From assembly GCF_002836735.1 (NCBI RefSeq), contig NZ_PJAS01000075.1:62001-126000 (forward strand): a stretch of DNA of 64,000 bases, read 5' to 3'. A program made the translations under genes and the position numbers. Position 1 is the first letter of the stretch. Every line of letters begins with the position of its first letter. The DNA comes from Psychrobacter sp. 4Bb. Lineage in GTDB: Bacteria; Pseudomonadota; Gammaproteobacteria; Pseudomonadales; Moraxellaceae. Below the pieces are notes generated by a model, which saw only the letters and a list, made by a program, of their open reading frames with translations, was not told the DNA's origin and searched no databases. Positions 19,828 through 28,597 of the stretch are shown here, piece by piece.

Positions 19828-21354
19828 TTAGAAGAAGCCCATTTTTTTAGGGCTGTACGACACCAGCATGTTTTTGGTTTGCTGATAGTGGTCGAGCATC
19901 ATTAAATGGTTTTCACGTCCGATACCAGATTGTTTGTAACCACCGAACGCCGAATGTGATGGATAAATATGATAGCAGTTGGTCCATACGCGGCCTGCTT
20001 GGATACCACGGCCGAAGCGATATGCCTTGTGTACGCTACGTGTCCATACGCCAGCGCCTAAACCATACAAGGTGTCATTGGCAATCTGCATGGCTTCGTC
20101 ATCGTCTTTAAAAGTAGTCACGGCAAGGACAGGTCCAAAGATCTCTTCTTGGAACACGCGCATATCGTTGGTGCCCTCAAAGATCGTTGGTTTGACGTAG
20201 TAACCGTCTGTCAAGTCGCCATCGTGCTTGGCTTGTTCGCCGCCGACGAGCACTTTTGCGCCTTCTTTTTTACCGATATCAAGATAAGATAGAATTTTCT
20301 CTAATTGATCTGAGCTGGCTTGCGCGCCAATCATGGTGTCGGTATCTAATGGGTTACCCATCTTGATGGCTTCAACGCGGGCGATACAGCGTTTGATGAA
20401 CTCATCATAGATGCTCTCATGAACGAGTGCCCGCGATGGACAGGTGCAGATTTCACCTTGGTTCAGTGCAAACATCACTAGACCTTCGACCGCTTTGTCC
20501 AAGAAGTCATCGTCCTCATCCATAACATCGGCAAAGAAGATGTTAGGGCTTTTGCCACCAAGCTCTAACGTCACTGGAATGATATTTTCGCTCGCGTACT
20601 GCATAATGAGGCGACCAGTCGTGGTCTCACCTGTAAAGGCAACTTTATTGATACGAGGGTTTGAGGCAAGTGGTTTACCCGCTTCGACACCAAAGCCATT
20701 GACGACGTTTAGCACGCCCTTTGGCAAAATGTCAGCGATACCGATGGTCTCTAACATGAACAGAATAGAAACTGGCGTTTGTTCGGCTGGCTTTAGAACG
20801 ACACAGTTACCAGCAGCAAGGGCAGGTGCTAGCTTCCATACGGCCATTAGGATAGGAAAGTTCCAAGGAATGATTTGACCGACGACACCAAGTGGCTCAT
20901 GAAAATGATAAGCTACAGTGTCTTCGTCAATCTGACTGATACCGCCTTCTTGTGCGCGAATGGCGCTGGCAAAATAACGGAAGTGATCAATGGCTAGAGG
21001 GATGTCGGCTGCGAGTGTCTCACGAACAGGTTTGCCGTTTTCGTAACATTCGGCAATCGCAATCGCTTCTAGGTTGGCTTCCATGCTGTCAGCAATTTTG
21101 AGTAACAAGTTGGCACGTTCAGTAACACTGGTCTTGCCCCAAGCATCTTTGGTAGCATGCGCCGCGTCTAGGGCTTTTTCGATATCGGCTTCTTTTGAGC
21201 GGGCTACTTGGCAAATAGTTTTACCATCGATGGGGCTTGTGTTATCAAAATACTCTCCATCGATAGGAGCGGTCCACTCACCATTAATAAAGTTATCGTA
21301 TTTTTCGCGGAACTGAACAGGGCTACCTTCCGTATTGGGATTTGCATACAGCAT
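19828..21354 (-). CDS. NAD-dependent aldehyde dehydrogenase (ExaC/AcoD type)
   Basis: Oxidises acetaldehyde and similar aldehydes to acids. Seen: PWNFP with N165, the general base E264 in LELGGKSPN, the catalytic C303 in [11 protein letters not shown], and the C-terminal [16 protein letters not shown]. The CTCPSR form and the length of 508 residues are those of the acetaldehyde dehydrogenases ExaC, AcoD and AldB. Its position beside zinc ADH, DUF779 and a GMC dehydrogenase supports a role in alcohol catabolism. CAAGGAGTG stands before the ATG. Confidence 0.92.
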   Translation of the reverse strand: MLYANPNTEGSPVQFREKYDNFINGEWTAPIDGEYFDNTSPIDGKTICQVARSKEADIEKALDAAHATKDAWGKTSVTERANLLLKIADSMEANLEAIAIAECYENGKPVRETLAADIPLAIDHFRYFASAIRAQEGGISQIDEDTVAYHFHEPLGVVGQIIPWNFPILMAVWKLAPALAAGNCVVLKPAEQTPVSILFMLETIGIADILPKGVLNVVNGFGVEAGKPLASNPRINKVAFTGETTTGRLIMQYASENIIPVTLELGGKSPNIFFADVMDEDDDFLDKAVEGLVMFALNQGEICTCPSRALVHESIYDEFIKRCIARVEAIKMGNPLDTDTMIGAQASSDQLEKILSYLDIGKKEGAKVLVGGEQAKHDGDLTDGYYVKPTIFEGTNDMRVFQEEIFGPVLAVTTFKDDDEAMQIANDTLYGLGAGVWTRSVHKAYRFGRGIQAGRVWTNCYHIYPSHSAFGGYKQSGIGRENHLMMLDHYQQTKNMLVSYSPKKMGFF

Positions 21355-21861
21355 GAAACACTCCTTGTTGTGTTGTTTGTTTTATCGGATAATACAAGCG
21401 CAATTTTATCTATCCTAATATCTGTTATCGCAAAACAATATCAGTTGATGTTGTGATTGATTAACATCAATTGCTCTCTGTACACGTTTCATACTACTCG
21501 GCTTCTGCTGATAATCATACTAAAATTTTATAATGACTGATGAGTTAACACATAACAGGAAGTTTGCTTTAATGGCCATGATTTTATTGCTGTAAAGCCT
21601 AGAATGCATAGGCTTGGTATTTATGATCAAAGCAGATACTTTACGGACAAAATTAAAAGATAAGCTATTGATTTTTTGCATTTATAAAAAATAAAGCATT
21701 TTTTATCTATATTCTATTGACAATTGTTTATTTTATTGTCGATACCTCAAGGTTGCACAGCCCGCAAATTTTAGGTGATTTTAGGCAAATGTTGCGTTTT
21801 TTTCCATTATGATGATGGTTTTATTATTCTCTTTTTTCACATTACTGGCTGGTTTGAATCT
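21355..21861. other. 507-base spacer between divergent aldehyde dehydrogenase and helicase genes
   Basis: AT-rich, with no supported gene. It should hold both divergent promoters. I looked for a sigma-54 type GG-N10-GC element before the aldehyde dehydrogenase and found none that convinces. Confidence 0.45.
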
Positions 21862-23799
21862 ATGCGTCAATCTTCTGCTCTCGATATCTTAAAAACAGGT
21901 CAAAATGTCTTTTTAACGGGCTCAGCAGGCTCAGGTAAGACCTATACGCTCAATCAATATATTGATTATCTACGCGCTCGCCGTGTGCCTGTTGCGGTGA
22001 CTGCCAGTACCGGTATTGCTGCCACACACATGAACGGCACAACGATTCATAGTTGGTCGGGTATTGGTATCAAGGATGAGCTGTCTGATCGAGATTTGAC
22101 AAATTTATCACGCAAGCAGTTCTTAGCAGACAGACTAAAAGACACGGCTGTGTTGGTCATCGATGAGATATCAATGCTACATGCTAAGCAGCTTAACTTG
22201 GTCAGCCAAGTGCTCAAACATATTCGCAAAAATGACAAAGCGTTTGGTGGTATTCAGGTGGTAGTCGCAGGAGACTTTTTTCAGTTACCACCGATTGGCA
22301 GTAAAGGTGAGACGAATCGTGAAAAGTTCGCCTTTATGTCCGAAGCGTGGCTCGATGCCAAATTCCATATTTGCTACTTGTCTGAGCAGCATCGTCAAGT
22401 CAGCGAGGCAGCCAATGGCGGTCTGGATTTAGACGATATTCTTAATCAAATTCGTCGTCAGGAAGTGACCTTTGAGGCGATTGCCGCTTTAGAAGCGACG
22501 TATGACCAAAGCGTCGATATTAAGCGTACTCGTCTGTATACCCACAATCTCAATGTCAATAAAATCAATGACAAAGAACTGGCGTCTCTAGATGGCGATA
22601 TGATGCGTTTTGAGGCGACGGCAACAGGCGATAGTAAGCTGGTTGAAACGCTAAAAAAGACCGTGCGTACCCAAGACGAGCTGATTCTAAAAGTCGGCGC
22701 CAAGGTAATGTTTATCAAAAACAATGCTGAGCTTGGTGTCTCTAACGGAACGATGGGCGAGTTGATTGGGTTTGCTGCTGTCAAGATAGAGGATAAAGAC
22801 AGTAGTGACGCGTTAATCGAAGACGATAGCAGCGATGACGTTGATGAAGAGGCTGCTGGCGAAAAAACGACAAAAGGTAAGAAGTCCGCTGCTAAAAAAG
22901 ACAAAGAAAAACCAAAGTCGAAGAAACCAACGACCCAGAAAATGCCTGTCGTGCGGCTTAATTCAGGACGAGAAGTCATCGCTGAGCCTGAAGAGTGGAT
23001 TATCGAAGATGAAACGGGTGATGTGCTAGCAAGTTATTTACAAGTGCCACTCTGTCTAGCATGGGCGATTACCATCCATAAATCCCAGGGCATGACCCTC
23101 GATGCAGCTGAAATCGATTTATCGCGTACTTTTGAGTTGGGACAAGGCTATGTGGCATTATCACGCCTCAAGTCGCTATCTGGCCTACAGCTGCTTGGTA
23201 TGAACGACATGAGCTTGCAACTCGATCCATTGGCTCGCGGCGCAGATAAGCGGTTTTTGGTACTGTCTGAAGAAGCGGATGCTAATTATGCGATGCTAGA
23301 TGAAGAAAGTATGCAGCAGGCACATGAAAAATTCGTGCTGAAGTCAGGTGGGACATTGAGCAAGTCGGTAATCGATGCCTATGCCACGCTACAAAACAAA
23401 CGCCGCGAACAACAGCAAGCGAAAATCGATAAAAAACAGAAATTAGGTAATCAGGTCTCTGATAAGTCAGAAAGCACCTTGCGTGCAACCCGAGTGTTAT
23501 TGGAGGAGAGTTTGACCATTGCGGAGATTTCAGAAGCACGTCAATTGTCACAATCGACCATCATGCGCCATATCGGTGAGCTAAAATCACAAGATCTGAG
23601 TCTTGCCTGCGATCATCTGCGTCCAGATGATGAGGTGATGACAGCCGTAGGTAATGCCTATGTCGCCATTAAAGTCGCCAATAATCCAAATGACTTTAAT
23701 GATGATGGTAGCATCAAGCTGCGTCCGATATATGATCATCTCAAGCAAAGCATTGACTACAATACCATTCGCCTCGCATTGATTTTTATCACTCCATAG
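21862..23799 (+). CDS. PIF1-like DNA helicase
   Basis: Superfamily 1B helicase (PIF1/RecD-like). Seen: Walker A GSAGSGKT (20-27), GIAATHMNGTTIHSWSGIG (motif Ia region), Walker B VLVIDEISM, motif III VVVAGDFFQLPP, and C-terminal motifs ITIHKSQGMTLD and GQGYVALSRL. A charged low-complexity insert (about residues 308-360, first Asp/Glu-rich, then Lys-rich) interrupts the accessory subdomain. The last 120 residues carry a helix-turn-helix-like unit (IAEISEARQLSQSTIMRHIGEL, split as IAEISEARQLS and QSTIMRHIGEL), as in many bacterial PIF1-like proteins. I start at MRQSSALDIL; the open frame extends 29 hydrophobic codons upstream without homology. Confidence 0.85.
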   Translation: MRQSSALDILKTGQNVFLTGSAGSGKTYTLNQYIDYLRARRVPVAVTASTGIAATHMNGTTIHSWSGIGIKDELSDRDLTNLSRKQFLADRLKDTAVLVIDEISMLHAKQLNLVSQVLKHIRKNDKAFGGIQVVVAGDFFQLPPIGSKGETNREKFAFMSEAWLDAKFHICYLSEQHRQVSEAANGGLDLDDILNQIRRQEVTFEAIAALEATYDQSVDIKRTRLYTHNLNVNKINDKELASLDGDMMRFEATATGDSKLVETLKKTVRTQDELILKVGAKVMFIKNNAELGVSNGTMGELIGFAAVKIEDKDSSDALIEDDSSDDVDEEAAGEKTTKGKKSAAKKDKEKPKSKKPTTQKMPVVRLNSGREVIAEPEEWIIEDETGDVLASYLQVPLCLAWAITIHKSQGMTLDAAEIDLSRTFELGQGYVALSRLKSLSGLQLLGMNDMSLQLDPLARGADKRFLVLSEEADANYAMLDEESMQQAHEKFVLKSGGTLSKSVIDAYATLQNKRREQQQAKIDKKQKLGNQVSDKSESTLRATRVLLEESLTIAEISEARQLSQSTIMRHIGELKSQDLSLACDHLRPDDEVMTAVGNAYVAIKVANNPNDFNDDGSIKLRPIYDHLKQSIDYNTIRLALIFITP

Positions 23800-23821
23800 T
23801 TTTGCTGCTTATAATTTTATT

Positions 23822-23863
23822 GCCTATAACTTTGTCACCTTTATTTTTATAGGCTTTATTTTT
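23822..23863 (+). terminator. probable terminator of the helicase gene
   Basis: GCCTATA and TATAGGC arms with a 19-base loop, followed by TTTATTTTT. Confidence 0.55.
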
Positions 23864-23946
23864 GCTATTTCTTAGTATTTAGCAATCATTAGCGCACTCA
23901 ACGTGATAACGCTCAGTTTTTACCCCCATTTATAGCGATACCCTTT

Positions 23947-25107
23947 ATGTCCGATGTTATGCCTGATTTTTCGAGCGCTACTTACCAATTGACCTCTGAC
24001 CCGACAGCGGCGACGTTCCGTACTACTGGTGAGCACACACAGCCACTGAGAGTCGCTATCAATGGCTTTGGTCGTATAGGGCGCAATGTACTTCGTGCTT
24101 TGCTAGAGCGCTTCGAAGTGTTAGGTCGTGCGATTCATGTAGTGGCAATTAATGATTTGGCGCCAGCGGATATCTTATTACATTTATTAAAATTTGATAG
24201 CACCCATGGCCGCCTCAGTCGATTAGGGGTCAATGCTGAGATTGTAGAGAGTGAGTCAGGTGATACGAGCAAGACCGAACTCTGTCTGACTAAGAACAAC
24301 TTAACTTATTGCATCAATATGCTATCAGAGCCTGATCCAAAAAATTTACCTTGGCAGGCTCTGGGTGTTGATGTGGTTTTAGAATGTACTGGGCATTTTC
24401 GCTCGTATGAGCAAGCGACGCTACATATCGATGCTGGCGCGCAGCAAGTAATTATCGGTGCCGCGCCATTTGACGATGTGGATGCCTGTATCGTCATGGG
24501 CGTGAATACCGATGCGCTTACGCTTGAGCTACCGATTATTTCTAGTGTTTCTTGCACCACGCAGGCATTGGTACCATTGATTGATACGCTAGATAAAGCG
24601 TTTGGTGTGCAGTCCGCCATGATGACAGAGATTCATGCAGTTACTGCTGATCAGACAGTGCTAGATCAAGCACATCGAGACCCAAGACGGGCGCGCGCTT
24701 CTGGCTATAATATTATCCCAACAACATCCAGTAGTATCGCTGCGACAGAGCGGGTGCTACCAGCCATGGTCGGCAAGATAAACGGACATTCGATACGAGT
24801 GCCAACTATCGACGTGGCTGCGATTGATGTCACCTTTGTGTTTGATACGCCAGATGTCGATGTCGAGACAGTACGAGAAGTACTCAAATCTGCCAGTCAA
24901 GCGCATTTGCATGACATCATGGCTTATACCGATGAGCCATTGGTATCTAGTGACTTTATCCATCAGACTGAGTCGCTTATCATTGATGGTCAGCAGCTTA
25001 TGCAAGTAGGTGGTCAATATAAGGTTTTTGCATGGTACGATAATGAATGGGGCTATGCCAATAGGCTGCTCGATATGTGCTTACATCTGGCCTCAAGCAA
25101 GCGATAA
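23947..25107 (+). CDS. glyceraldehyde-3-phosphate / erythrose-4-phosphate dehydrogenase-like protein
   Basis: GAPDH-family oxidoreductase. Seen: NAD motif NGFGRIGR (39-46), catalytic C203 and H230 (TEIHAVTADQ), DPRRARA, and DNEWGYANR near the end. Features such as FDDVDACIVMGVN and the RRARAS..NIIP region look more like Epd (erythrose-4-phosphate dehydrogenase, vitamin B6 route) than glycolytic GAPDH. Oddities are a 33-residue N-terminal extension before the Rossmann fold, and SCTTQ (Q206) where the family has SCTTN. It is monocistronic, between the helicase gene and tRNA-Ser. Family membership is sure; the exact substrate is not. Confidence 0.8.
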   Translation: MSDVMPDFSSATYQLTSDPTAATFRTTGEHTQPLRVAINGFGRIGRNVLRALLERFEVLGRAIHVVAINDLAPADILLHLLKFDSTHGRLSRLGVNAEIVESESGDTSKTELCLTKNNLTYCINMLSEPDPKNLPWQALGVDVVLECTGHFRSYEQATLHIDAGAQQVIIGAAPFDDVDACIVMGVNTDALTLELPIISSVSCTTQALVPLIDTLDKAFGVQSAMMTEIHAVTADQTVLDQAHRDPRRARASGYNIIPTTSSSIAATERVLPAMVGKINGHSIRVPTIDVAAIDVTFVFDTPDVDVETVREVLKSASQAHLHDIMAYTDEPLVSSDFIHQTESLIIDGQQLMQVGGQYKVFAWYDNEWGYANRLLDMCLHLASSKR

Positions 25108-25160
25108 TGCACCAATTTACAAGTATTCGAAAATTAATTGAATTTTTTTAGTTTAGGGGC

Positions 25161-25188
25161 TTGCATTATAAAATGATATCTATATAAT
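25161..25188 (+). promoter_or_regulatory. sigma-70 promoter of tRNA-Ser
   Basis: -35 TTGCAT and -10 TATAAT are separated by 16 bases; the -10 ends 11 bases before the mature tRNA. Confidence 0.7.
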
Positions 25189-25199
25189 GATGCACCAAT

Positions 25200-25290
25200 G
25201 GAGACGTGGCAGAGCGGTTGAATGCACCGGTCTTGAAAACCGACAAGGGTTAATAGCCCTTCGAGAGTTCGAATCTCTCCGTCTCCGCCA
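25200..25290 (+). tRNA. tRNA-Ser (UGA)
   Basis: 91 nt. Acceptor arms GGAGACG / CGTCTCC, anticodon stem-loop CCGGT-CTTGAAA-ACCGA with anticodon TGA, a long variable arm typical of class II tRNAs (AAGGGTTAATAGCCCTT), the T-loop GTTCGAATC, discriminator G and an encoded CCA. Confidence 0.97.
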
Positions 25291-25298
25291 AATTCGAA

Positions 25299-25333
25299 AA
25301 AGCCCCAATCAGCAATGATTGGGGCTTTTTTTT
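25299..25333 (+). terminator. terminator of tRNA-Ser
   Basis: A perfect 10-bp stem AGCCCCAATC / GATTGGGGCT with a 6-base loop, followed by a run of T. Confidence 0.9.
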
Positions 25334-25409
25334 ATGGTATTGATAAAAGTATTAATTAGCCCCTTCTACTTCTATAAAATCCTCAATAGTAGGTTGTACA
25401 GCTACTTCA

Positions 25410-26141
25410 CTACTTCACCAAAGAATTTTCAAATTCAATTGTCTGATCGTCTACTAAGGTAAGCGTACCTTTATTAATCTCGATAGTGATGCCACTAGCA
25501 TTTTTGATAGCACGCATGACATTGATATCCTCAATGCTGCTTTCAATAATGATCTTGCCGGATTGTTCTGGTGCGATAGGTGGATCAAACGTTGTCAAAG
25601 GCACATTAAAGTTTTTGCCCTTTGTCAGATTGGCATCCTTCATGGTTAGCGTCCCTTTAAAGCCTTTTATCGCGCCTTTGCCATGATTGGATAGCATAAA
25701 CTGCATTTTGACTTGATTTAAGCTATCGCTATCACTGGTTTTCACTGGGAGCAGGGCGACAGGATACATCTGTGCAGTAGCGTTCGCCGCCTGACCTTTG
25801 ACGATTGGGCTTTTCTTACCTGTTGGGTTGTTTGGATGCAGACGTTCATATTCACGCTGTTGTATTAGCGCTTGCTTGATAGTGGTACGCGGCATGGCTC
25901 CTGATTCATAAGCGTCGCTCAATTTCATACGCAGCATATATCGGCTGAGTACTTGTTGATCGGCCTCAGACAACTGCTCAAAAGTTTGCCCTAACTTTTT
26001 TTGCCATTGGTCAGAATCTGTCGGTATCGTTGTTTTACTTGGATCAGTCTGCGGCGATGAGCAGCCAGTCGCAATCACTAGCATTGCTACCGTCATGGTT
26101 GAAAACAAAGTTTTGTTGAAACGCTGATGTAAGCCCGTCAT
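25410..26141 (-). CDS. lipoprotein of unknown function
   Basis: A 243-residue protein with a lipoprotein signal (lipobox VIATGC, C27) after a basic N-terminus. The mature part has a helical segment (about residues 45-75, QKKLGQTFEQLSEADQQVL), a polar linker, and a C-terminal beta-rich region (about 125-240) with MYPVALLPVKTSD, KMQFMLSNHGKGAIKGFKGTL and IIIESSIEDINVMRAIKNAS. This looks like an Ig-like or LEA-like fold, as in periplasmic DUF families. I do not recognise the family. AGGAGGGG precedes the ATG by 4 bases. It is monocistronic. Confidence 0.65.
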   Translation of the reverse strand: MTGLHQRFNKTLFSTMTVAMLVIATGCSSPQTDPSKTTIPTDSDQWQKKLGQTFEQLSEADQQVLSRYMLRMKLSDAYESGAMPRTTIKQALIQQREYERLHPNNPTGKKSPIVKGQAANATAQMYPVALLPVKTSDSDSLNQVKMQFMLSNHGKGAIKGFKGTLTMKDANLTKGKNFNVPLTTFDPPIAPEQSGKIIIESSIEDINVMRAIKNASGITIEINKGTLTLVDDQTIEFENSLVK

Positions 26142-26464
26142 CGTACCCCTCCTTGCAGATCTTTATTATGTTGAAACCTTATAAATAGTCGCGACTATAT
26201 GTTTAATATACCTTGTTTAAACATCTGTTGTGTTTAGTTATGGCTAACTAAAACCGCAAATATCGCAGAGTACTTAAAAACATACTTACTGTAGATTAAA
26301 TGTAAGAAGGGCATAACAAGAGGAGAGTTAGAGAAATATCAGTAATGCTTAGACTTTTATAACAGCCACAAAAAAGACCAAGCTCGCGTTAGCAAACTTG
26401 GTCTTTTTTATTTTAGTATTATCTAGCAGCGTTACTATTAATTAGCAACGATATTATTAATTGT
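26142..26464. other. 323-base spacer with one terminator
   Basis: Apart from the hairpin at 26371-26408 I see nothing gene-like. The AT-rich part next to 26142 should contain the lipoprotein promoter. Confidence 0.5.
26371..26408 (-). terminator. terminator of the ribbon-helix-helix-like gene
   Basis: AAGACCAAG / CTTGGTCTT stem with an A-run before and T-run after it, so it is usable in both directions. The gene ending at 26465 on the minus strand is the obvious user. Confidence 0.75.
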
Positions 26465-26794
26465 TTAATCGTTGTCTTGTAACTCAGATAGCGGATGAGT
26501 GATGTTGTTGTTATGCGTCACTACAATCGCTTCATCAATAATATGCTGGCTAACGCCGCGTTTACGTAGCGTTTCGATGAATACTTCATCATGGGCAAGC
26601 GTATAATCCTGATGGTCACGATCCAAGCCCTGACGAATATAAAGACGAATAAGCCCTTGAATGCGCTTAAAGCCCAAGTCTGATGACGTCGTTTCTAATA
26701 GGCCAATCATTTCTTCAGACAAACGAATACTAATCGGGCGCATGATTTTTTGCGGATGATCAGAAAACTTATTTTTTATACGTACAGGTATCAT
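26465..26794 (-). CDS. putative ribbon-helix-helix DNA-binding protein
   Basis: A 109-residue protein. Residues about 18-55 (MRPISIRLSEEMIGLLETTS, then a helix and GLIRLYIRQGLDRD) have the strand-helix-helix pattern of CopG/Arc-type regulators: alternating hydrophobics in the strand (ISIRLS), then two amphipathic helices. The C-terminal part is acidic with RKRGVSQHIIDEAIVVTH. No toxin partner is adjacent, so an antitoxin role is not supported. It could act alone as a small repressor. Confidence 0.5.
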   Translation of the reverse strand: MIPVRIKNKFSDHPQKIMRPISIRLSEEMIGLLETTSSDLGFKRIQGLIRLYIRQGLDRDHQDYTLAHDEVFIETLRKRGVSQHIIDEAIVVTHNNNITHPLSELQDND

Positions 26795-26947
26795 AATAAA
26801 CCATTACTTTTAGTGAGTAAGAGCGAAGCACTCAAACAAAAACGAACCCAATCAAAACTAATCTTACCATACAACAAAAATGTCTAAAAGAACACCATAG
26901 CCGTGCTAATATTATTAGAAGTAAATATAAAAGACACAGCAATAAAA

Positions 26948-26977
26948 AAACCTCCATCAAATTATGATGAAGGTTTT
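26948..26977 (-). terminator. terminator of tRNA-Asn
   Basis: On the minus strand CCTTCATCA / TGATGGAGG (one wobble) with a 5-base loop is followed by T7. Confidence 0.75.
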
Positions 26978-26984
26978 TAGTATA

Positions 26985-27060
26985 TGGCTCTCCAACCTGG
27001 GCTCGAACCAGGGACACACGGATTAACAGTCCGTTGCTCTACCAACTGAGCTATTGGAGA
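26985..27060 (-). tRNA. tRNA-Asn (GUU)
   Basis: 76 nt on the minus strand. Acceptor TCTCCAA / TTGGAGA, D-arm AGCTCAGTTGGTAGAGC, anticodon loop CTGTTAA with anticodon GTT, T-arm GGTTCGAGCC, discriminator G and an encoded CCA. Confidence 0.97.
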
Positions 27061-27548
27061 ATAGCTGGTCATAACAGCAAGTTATTGACGCTTTATATTA
27101 AAGCAGTTAATTAGCTTGTTTGCGTTATGTGGGGCACATTTTAGCCAAGTCACTACAGGCTGTCAACCTTATTATGCGTTTAATTATAAATATTATCGCA
27201 ATTATTGAAAATTAACGCCTATCCCTTATCAGATAGGCTATTTCAAGGCAGAACTCAATAGAAAATGACGATAAATTTGCTTCACAAACAAAAAAATATT
27301 TTTAGAAATTTTCATATGGCATATAGGATGAACAATAAAAGTATCGAAATAGATATCAACTCGGCAAAGTAAAACTGGACTTGGTGCTTTGTGTTTTTGA
27401 ATATAAAGGTGGTGCGACACCGTTTGACACAATAAAGTTGCAAGACAGCCCTTCACATTGGCAGTAGAGTTCTATAAAATACCGACCATGTGGTTTCTTT
27501 GCTATGTTTTTTCATAGCATGCGTTGAACGAAAGCGGGTGTTCTAAAG
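27061..27548. other. 488-base spacer before the SMR gene
   Basis: No convincing gene; the open frame on the minus strand at 27238-27456 lacks family features. It contains the tRNA-Asn promoter (minus strand) and the SMR promoter. An inverted repeat GCTATG-N6-CATAGC (27501-27518) lies 31-48 bases before the SMR start. Confidence 0.45.
27501..27518. promoter_or_regulatory. candidate operator before the SMR-TetR pair
   Basis: Perfect 6-bp inverted repeat GCTATG / CATAGC around TTTTTT, close upstream of a transporter gene that is coupled to its own TetR regulator. That is a natural place for autoregulation. Confidence 0.35.
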
Positions 27549-27893
27549 ATGAGTCCTACTACTATTGCTTATGGTTACTTAGCCATTGCCATCATTTGTG
27601 AAGTGATCGGCACTACTTTTTTGATGAAGTCAGAGCAGTTCACCCGTTTGGTGCCAACTTTGATGATGGGCGCGCTCTATGCGGTTTCATTTTATCTAAT
27701 GGCTCAGACGCTTAAGACCATACCGCTAGGTATTGCGTACGCGCTGTGGGGCGGACTCGGAATCGTACTGACATCACTTGCTGCTGTGGTGCTATTCAAG
27801 CAAAATCTTGATACAGCAGCAGTGGTCGGTATCGCGATGATCGTCGGCGGTGTTGTTGTGATGAACTTATTGTCTAATTCTGTGGTGCATTGA
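27549..27893 (+). CDS. small multidrug resistance (SMR) family exporter
   Basis: Four-helix proton-coupled exporter of cationic compounds. Seen: the essential membrane-embedded E18 in IICEVIGTTFL, Y/W pattern MGALYAVSFYLMAQTLKTIP, the conserved IPLGIAYALWGGLG loop, and a final helix VGIAMIVGGVVVMNL. At 114 residues it is normal. The motifs are those of the Qac/EmrE branch rather than guanidinium exporters, and no guanidine riboswitch is visible upstream. EmrE itself can move choline-like compounds; the bet genes downstream make a quaternary-amine substrate plausible, but this is inference. Confidence 0.88.
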   Translation: MSPTTIAYGYLAIAIICEVIGTTFLMKSEQFTRLVPTLMMGALYAVSFYLMAQTLKTIPLGIAYALWGGLGIVLTSLAAVVLFKQNLDTAAVVGIAMIVGGVVVMNLLSNSVVH

Positions 27894-27894
27894 T

Positions 27895-28464
27895 ATGGAA
27901 AATGCTTATAAGCGTAAAAAACAGCCAGAAGTCATTCGTCGTGCGTTGTTAGATCAAGCAGCACGTATCACATTGGAGCAGGGCTTATCTAAAGTGACTT
28001 TTCAGGCGGTCGCTGATGCGGTTGGGGTGACAAAGGGTGGTGTGATGCATCATTTTTCTACCAAAAACGCACTCGTGCTAGAAGTCTTCAATGATGCAAT
28101 GGCTAAGTTTGAGGCAGAAGTAAACGCAGCAATGGCTGACGATCCTGTTAAGTACGGTTCATTTACCCGCGCTTACATAGACGCCACCATCAGTCTCGGC
28201 GAGCAAGGGCAGGAAGAGTACGATAACCAAGCGACCTTATATGTGCTGATGCTAGGTGATAGTGAGCTGCGTGAGTTGTGGGCTAAGTGGGCGAACGAGC
28301 AACTCAAAAAACATGCAGCAACGGATAATACCGAGACATTATGTATGGTTCGCCTTGTCGCTGACGGTATTTGGCTCTCAGACTTTTCAGGTATCGATAT
28401 CGCAGACAAACAGTCATTACGTGATCGCCTGATAAAAATGACGCAACAAGACTTTGATTCATAA
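27895..28464 (+). CDS. TetR-family transcriptional regulator
   Basis: 189 residues. N-terminal helix-turn-helix: RRALLDQAARITLEQGLSK, then TFQAVADAVGVTKGGVMHHF followed by STKNALVLEVF. The C-terminal ligand domain has LYVLMLGDSELRELWAKW. The start lies 1 base after the SMR stop (TGA-T-ATG), so it is translationally coupled to the exporter and probably represses that unit. It is not a typical BetI: the N-terminal motifs (VTKGGVMHHF instead of the BetI SNGIISHYF pattern) do not agree. Whether it also acts on betBA is open. Confidence 0.85.
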   Translation: MENAYKRKKQPEVIRRALLDQAARITLEQGLSKVTFQAVADAVGVTKGGVMHHFSTKNALVLEVFNDAMAKFEAEVNAAMADDPVKYGSFTRAYIDATISLGEQGQEEYDNQATLYVLMLGDSELRELWAKWANEQLKKHAATDNTETLCMVRLVADGIWLSDFSGIDIADKQSLRDRLIKMTQQDFDS

Positions 28465-28597
28465 AATGACGCTGTTTTATAAAATAATTTTTATTTCACT
28501 ATTTAAAGACTAAATTTCGAAACTTAACTAACGACGACACTATTCGGCCTGAGTACCTTTATATAGCTACTTTTGCCAATCGTCCTAAGGAGAATTT

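Noticed and set aside
21355-21600. Sigma-54 promoter for the aldehyde dehydrogenase gene
   Set aside because: No GG-N10-GC element with convincing flanks on the minus strand.
25200-27060. tRNA-Ser or tRNA-Asn as an integration site of an island
   Set aside because: No integrase gene and no direct repeat of a tRNA 3' end is visible in the window.
27238-27456. 72-codon minus-strand frame before the SMR gene
   Set aside because: No domain features and no ribosome-binding site; overlaps the region that must carry promoters.
27400-27548. Guanidine riboswitch upstream of the SMR gene
   Set aside because: The transporter has Qac/EmrE rather than Gdx motifs, and I see none of the conserved guanidine-riboswitch sequence blocks; only a 6-bp inverted repeat is present.
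27895-28464. Calling the TetR gene betI because betB and betA follow
   Set aside because: The helix-turn-helix and ligand-domain motifs do not fit BetI, and the gene is coupled to the SMR exporter instead.
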